Made by a program: the position numbers and the translations under genes | Assembly: GCA_028564925.1 (NCBI GenBank) | Contig: CM053033.1 | Coordinates: 84,737,468-84,801,467, forward strand | From: Lithobates sylvaticus | Lineage: Eukaryota > Chordata > Amphibia > Anura > Ranidae | Reading direction: 5' to 3' | DNA: 64,000 nucleotides | Shown: positions 58,030 through 64,000 of the stretch, in pieces | Layout: each line of letters opens with the position of its first letter | Position numbering within the stretch: position 1 is the first letter of the stretch | Notes under the pieces: model-generated | The model's database searches: none | Told to the model about the DNA's origin: nothing | What the model saw: only the letters and a program-made list of their open reading frames with translations

Positions 58030-61000
58030 CTGTGTTGGGTGAAAATGTTAGAATAAGTCAACAAAAGGCAAGGACAAAATGTTGGTATAAAATTCCACAT
58101 TGAGACCCATGAGCAAAGAGAAAGCCAAGCCCACTTCATTCCTAAGTCAAGCAAAAAACTTGCAGCTTGCTTGGTGTTTACATACCAGAAGGTAGGACCA
58201 GGACCCAGACACATGCAAACATTCTTTCTGCTTCTCCTACTCTTAAGGTGACCATACACAGAAAGTTCTCATTAGTTGTTAGCAAGCAGGCTGATGATAG
58301 AAATGACATAAAAACTTGTGTAGGGCAAACTCTGCGCCCCATCAGTTTGTAACAAAGGGGAACCTCTGTGCATTGTTCTGTCATATGGCATGCACATTTA
58401 AAAAACAATATTAACAAAAAGTGTCAAACTATGGGTCCAGGTTATAAAATTTGTTTTTTTACACTATAGTCCCATAAATGTTATTACCAGTATAACATAA
58501 AAAGGGGGTGGAGGGTGTGATTTTTTTTCAATACAGAGACTCTTGACCATGCTAGGGTGTATTTTGGGGTTTAAACTGGTCAAATATTATTATTCAGGAT
58601 TTATATAGCGCCAATAGTTTACGTAGCGATTTACAATGTAGAGGAGGGACAGTACATTAACAATACAGAAGGAATAGGAGGGCCCTGTTAGTGGAGCTTA
58701 CAATATATGAATACTGTTGGTCATTCATAAGAGTCTCAACTGTTAATAAACATCCACCATTCCATTTGTGGGATTTTGCATTAACTAGAAATGAAATTTG
58801 ATTGGCTGCCTTGGTTTAGTGTCCTTTTGCTCCTCAACTTGGTGAACAAGCCCCTTGTGTGTTTGGTTATTGTAAGAGAAGTAGTAGTAGAGTAGCAATG
58901 AACAGGTGCTCCACATTCTAGAACTGCAAAAAAAATGTTGGACAAAAACATTTGACCTAACCAGGTGACTTCTGATAAGAGTTCTTCACCTATTGTTTAC
59001 ATGCATAATACCAAAATATATTATTGCGTATGGCCAGCTTTAGACTCAACATATATTATTCTAGAGGTAGTTATTTCCAGAAGCTTTGAAACAAGAACCC
59101 ATCATTCTTCGCTTTTAGACCCTATTTTCCCAGACCATGGCATGCTACCCACACATGACCCTTGGTGCCATCCCGCACATTCTTTGTAGCTGATTATTAG
59201 AAGCACAAGCATAGCAAGCCCACAGGCTGCAATCTGCAGGGTAAAGCAAAGCAAGGGAGATCATGATAGATGCATGATAAAAAAGAAATTGAGAAGGGAA
59301 CAATGGAACAGAAATGGTAACTATGCAAAATATAAAGAGGAGTCAGCTAAACAAACCATCATGAACTAAATGTTATGCTTTAAAGTGGTACTGCAACATA
59401 CACACTTTGCAGGCCTGCATTTTGTCAGCAAAAGCCAATAGAGTCTCTGAAGACTTGCGCTTGTGAATTTTTGCAATGCAAACAAAACTGGAAGCCTTGT
59501 TGTGTGTAGGTCAGAGATCCACTTTAAGATGAACACAGTTATTTACACTTTTGATTTAATTGAACACAACTGTGAAATAGTTCAGGTGGGAAATTTTTGA
59601 AGGATAACTTTCATTCAGGAGATGAAGGCTTTATCACAATGGGCTGATGATCTCATACTAACACATGTTTGTATCCATCTGTGCTGACTTCAGCCATGTC
59701 AACTACAAAGGTCTGAAGTAGAGGTGCTGCCGCTAAAGTGGGAGTTCCTGGGATGTACCCTTATGTTGGTCACGAAGGGCTACTCAAATTGGTGACGTCA
59801 AGAAGGTGCCATAGCTGTCAGGACCACAAATTGACCTGAAGACTCAGGATATGCTCAGAAAGTTACTAAGCAGATACATTGTGCCAGAAGTGTAGGTAAA
59901 AGCCACAGGTCCTGATGCAAAATCTGAAAATAGGCCCATCACATTATTATACAAATGTCTGTAATAGTCCCATGACCTTCTTTTATAAATGGAAGACTTA
60001 TGTCCAGTGGTAAAATGGATGTGACGCTATATGTGTAATAAATTTAACAAATCATTAGACAGCAATGTATATCCTCAGCAAATTATACTGTGCCCTTGTT
60101 GTTTATAAAATATGTATATATATTAGTATAAATACATATACCAATGAGTTTTCGGTATCTAGAAAGGCAAAAACCTTTGTCAGTAAAACAGACTTTATCT
60201 GTCCCCTAAACTGAGTCACACTATCCCCTACAGTTGACCTGCTTGCATTGCTTCATGCAGTGGTTGAGATGACATGCAGAGGAACAGGTGTCACTGCTGT
60301 CTAGACATATCTATAACAACCTTGATTAAAACTTTTTAGGCTGGAGAGGCCTTTTCTCACCTTTAAATCTTCACTCTGGGCCTCATTCACATTAGAATTC
60401 TCCAGAGCAGGCAAAATGTGCCACCATAAGAATATCTTTTAGCATTGAGGTGCCCTGTAGAAAACTCCTGTATGATGCATTTTTTTTTCCACTGGAGTGA
60501 ATTTTTATTTCAAGCATTCTAAATAGTGTCCTTAAAAAAACATCCAAAATGCACATGCAGCAGCATGCTATATTTCATGCATTTCTACCATGATGGAGCC
60601 CTAATTATTTTTCCTGTATGTTACTTTATGAGCACAAGTTGAGGAGTGTCAACAAGCAGCGACTCCTGTTCCCCTTTTGCTGTGGAAGAGGGGGCATTCA
60701 GGCTGGGGAAGGTCTGAGAAGATGTTTCCTGAGCAATACCAAAAAAACAACAAGCATATTCAACACATCACAGTCTTTCAGGCAGCAAAAGACAGAGTTG
60801 GTTATATTATCCATAGTAGCCATCAGTCTTAAGTGAAGGCCACTGCCAGTGGCTCTGAACCTAATTTTGGGGCATGTTTTACTTAGTGGCTGGCAAAACT
60901 TTGCAACTCAGGTAGCAGCTCTCTTGTTCAGCAGTGCAGAAACACTGTTCTTGGAATATATAGAAGGGAATTGTTTTTATAATCTAGTTATTCAGGCACG

Positions 61001-61216
61001 AACACATTGGCAGACATTTTCCTTATTTATTGATATTTTTCTGTAAATTACATTGGGTTTTATACTGTATGTTGGATATGTTGTACTATAATTTATGTTC
61101 ACTGGGGGGTAAATAAGTATACAAATATAAATAGAAAACCTTGCGCTTAGTTAAATATACAACCTGGAGCTGCTGCACGCAATTACACCTGAATACCAGA
61201 GAGAGAACCAATAAAT
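58030..61216. other. CACNA1B intron, mostly unrecognised
   Basis: 58583-58700 is an inverse copy of the repeat at 31048. 60375-60605 may be a decayed MITE (gggcctcattcacatta, gatggagccctaat). The exon for domain IV S2-S3 was looked for and not found. Confidence 0.45.
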
Positions 61217-61821
61217 CACGTGTAAAAGAATAATTTGTGTAAAAAAAAAAAAAAAAAAAACCTTCTCACAGTTTATATAACAAAGCAAGTCACCCTGCAA
61301 TGAATGAGCCTTAATCTTAATAAATAACATTTTAAATTCATGTGTGAACTATAAAGATTTCATAAATTTGAATTCCTTAACCAAAAACAGGTTTTGTGAC
61401 TGGGAGTGTCGGCTCCTTGGACATATATTAGTGCATATGATCTCTATAATTTGATATCAGTGCAGTCCAGTAAGAGGCCATTTCTCCTCACGGGCCCTTT
61501 GAGCACAATTGCACTTTGGTTCTTGAGAGAACTGAGCATGTTATGTTGAACAGTTTATGGACTTTTTAAGGACTGAAGCATTTTTCTTTTTGTATTATTT
61601 ATGATTTATGTAATACTGATTTTGCATATATAAGTTCACATCAGATGCTAGATACCCTTTTTTTTTTGGTTAATGAATTAGAATTTATGAAATATTTATT
61701 GTTCACACATGAATTAAAATTTTAAATGTATTAAGATTGAGGTTCACCCATTGCAGGGTGACTTGCTTTGTTATACACACTGTAAAGTTTTTTTTTTAAC
61801 GCAAATAATTTTTTACACGTG
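61217..61821. repeat. 605-bp foldback element
   Basis: Arms of about 190 bp starting CACGTGTAAAAGAATAATTTG and ending CAAATAATTTTTTACACGTG enclose a 260-bp loop. Inner matches include acaaagcaagtcaccctgca and its inverse. Left poly(A) and right poly(T) runs pair. Confidence 0.8.
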
Positions 61822-63891
61822 TTCACTATAGATTATGACTATGATTTTAGAAGACTGTGCACCATTCTTTTTGATTCAAGTTAAAAGGGTGGAGTCTATG
61901 TCTGAACCAAGGTATATACAAGTAGTTTTTATCCAGGGAACTACTATTTTAACTGCTGATTGTTTACTAGATTGATGTAAGTGTTTCGTAACCTTTTCTC
62001 TAAATAAAGTGGTTTACGGTTTTACACTATGTGGACCCCTTTTTTTTCCTTATTTGGTCACGTCTGAGGAGTACTAGGGATCTGTTTGGCCAGCCATGTT
62101 ACCATCCTTTCCAGTCTTACCACTGAGGAATTTGTTTCCAACTGCCCGGTCCTTATCCAAACGCTTGTGTAGACTCCTATAATGTGGAGTCTAGAGATCA
62201 TTTCATTTATTTGTCACTATTCACTCCAGTGTTCAAGCACTTTATGGAATATTGTTTATGGACTAACTTTTGAATATTATATAGTGCGGTAATTTTTATT
62301 TTGTATATTGGTAAAGTATAGTCTACCCTTACATCGTTGGTCAGAGGTGTAGTGTTTCTGTTGTCCTAATATGAGTGATTATACAGCATTCAATATGAAG
62401 ACCATTTAGGTTTCAAAGTTAACCTCGTGGACTATGGCTAAAGCTAACAATACACTATGAGAATTTTGGCCTGTTCTTAATGAACCGGACGCAATTTGCT
62501 ATGTGGGTGAACCTCTTGGCTCCCCCCTTCCTGACATCCTGCAAATGCAAAATCTAAATAGCCAGATGGAAAATTTTTGACCAAACAATGGCTGTATCCA
62601 GTCAGATGTACAACAGTCAGCTGAATGGCCAGTCCTACTTTCCTGTCAGATAATATAGATTGGTTAACTTAAGTCATCACATTTTTGTGGCAGTGTCCTC
62701 ATGTACCCTCTCATCTACTTGTTTTTTCCTAAACAACTTCTCGTATAAATTTAAAATCTTATTTAAATCCTTTTCATTGGGCAAATGTCAAAGTTACGGT
62801 TGTCACATAGCTAAATCCTTGGGACTTGGTAAATGTTAAGTTACAAATAATAGCATTTGTTCATTTTTGGGCATGTGAATTCTTGTGAGTAAACCAGCTC
62901 AAGCGTGTCAATTTTTTTTTTTTTTTACTTGTAAGAGATACTAGTTTTTGGTCTTTTGCTGTTGAAAGATGAGGCATTTTTTAAATTATCCATGATGTGT
63001 TGTCTTTATACACAAAACGAAGTACTGAAAGACATGTCAAAATAAATCCCCCTGGAATTGCTCATTTAAAGCACCTTCTTGGAGGTATGGAGCAAGAAAC
63101 TCATCCATAAGCAAGCAGAGACATCAGAGGAAGGTCAGGATGCAAAACATAACAAAAAATAAAAATAAAAAAATAAGACTGGTAAAAACAGAACCAACCG
63201 TGTTCTAGGTATGAGGTTGTCATGGGTGATTTTGGTACACGAGAGTTGAAGGTAATACAACATACAGAGACAGTGGGTATTTTTTGGGGGAAGGTTGAGA
63301 TTATCCCGTATTGTATGTTGATTGAATAGCATGATTCGGCAGGCCGTGAAATAAATAAAAAAAGGGAAAAAAATATAAAACAAAGGACACGAACACCAAG
63401 ACCATGTACACACACAAAAGAAAAGATGAATTAAATCAAACAGATCATAAGACAAATACGTTCGATGATTGCAAGTAAAAATATAGCTTTTCAACCATAT
63501 TTTCAAATCGGGTTTATGGCTCAAGAAATACATAATACTGAAATACCAAATTAAATATTGCTGTGGAACAGTACACAGGATAGTTTCCTTCCCGGAGAAG
63601 GGGGTGTTAGTTGTTATATTTTCTTTGTAATTGCTGGAATTCGTACAAGTCTAGAACCCCTATGCTGATATTTCAGTTTCAAGTGTATGTTGAGCGACTG
63701 ACCTCTCGTTTCCTATACATTATTTCTCTGACTCCTGTGTTCATGAGTTTACTGAGGCATGATCACGCAGACACAACAATTCTTTTGTCACTTCTATAAG
63801 AAGTATTTCTAAACCTTTCCAACTGAAACTGAGGATACTTTAAGAGCCTGAACAAGTAAAAGGGAACTGGATAAATACAGTTTATAAATTA
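61822..63891. other. CACNA1B intron, nothing recognised
   Basis: AT-rich. No exon or repeat end that I can support. Confidence 0.4.
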
Positions 63892-64000
63892 CCGTATATA
63901 CTCGAGTATAAGCCGAGTTTTTCAGCACATTTTTTGGTGCTGAAAATGCCCCCCTCAGCTTATACTCGACTCAAGCACTTTTCTGCAGCAGAGTGACATT
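63892..64000. mobile_element. MITE with CCGTATATAC ends, copy 4, cut by window end
   Basis: It starts CCGTATATACTCGAGTATA after TA and contains the short hairpin cagcacattttttggtgctg. It continues past the window. Confidence 0.8.

Noticed and set aside
58030-64000. Domain IV S2-S3 exon and the 6-nt Glu-Thr microexon
   Set aside because: No recognisable coding was found, and a 6-nt exon cannot be identified without transcripts.

Overview
This window looks like nuclear DNA of a frog, most likely a ranid. It is AT-rich, non-coding over most of its length, and packed with families I associate with frog genomes: Tc1-like, hAT-like, Harbinger-like and piggyBac-like elements, Ngaro/DIRS retrotransposons and L1/Tx1-type LINEs. 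The species call is inference; vertebrate is certain from the gene.

The one host gene is CACNA1B (Cav2.2, the N-type calcium channel alpha-1B subunit), on the minus strand. Fifteen exons run from 58029 down to 9423, from the domain IV S4 voltage sensor to the distal C-terminal tail. All exons have AG/GT borders and the codon phases chain perfectly. Using one copy of the alternative EF-hand exon gives 1749 nt, exactly 583 codons, with no stop. Exons 50867-50963 and 49662-49758 are a mutually exclusive pair like mammalian 37a/37b. The 5' part of the gene lies above 64000. The last coding exon was not found and should lie below position 1.

Layout: 1-9.3 kb is downstream intron, filled by a nearly whole-length Ngaro-type tyrosine-recombinase retrotransposon (1363-7018) between two copies of a palindromic MITE. 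9.4-12.8 kb carries the two distal tail exons around a 1.9 kb TIR element. 12.8-22.9 kb is intron with a Tc1-like element holding a nested MITE, a large Harbinger-like foldback element and two tandem arrays. 23-24 kb has three tail exons. 24-35.5 kb is a large intron with three LINE pieces, more foldback elements and nested MITEs. 35.6-46 kb has the IQ-like, pre-IQ and post-EF-hand exons, a broken DIRS1-like element, a probable circovirus-like capsid fossil and a second Tc1-like element. 46-64 kb has the remaining exons, a hAT element with a nested repeat, paired piggyBac-like MITEs, a long (TA)n tract and further foldbacks.

The exons work together as one protein region: voltage sensor, pore helix and selectivity filter, S6, EF-hand, pre-IQ/IQ calmodulin-binding segment and a basic Ser/Pro-rich tail. 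The most interesting points are the frog version of the 37a/37b pair, a MITE inserted 7 nt from a splice donor, the circovirus-like fossil, and foldback elements carrying a promoter-like and poly(A)-like core.
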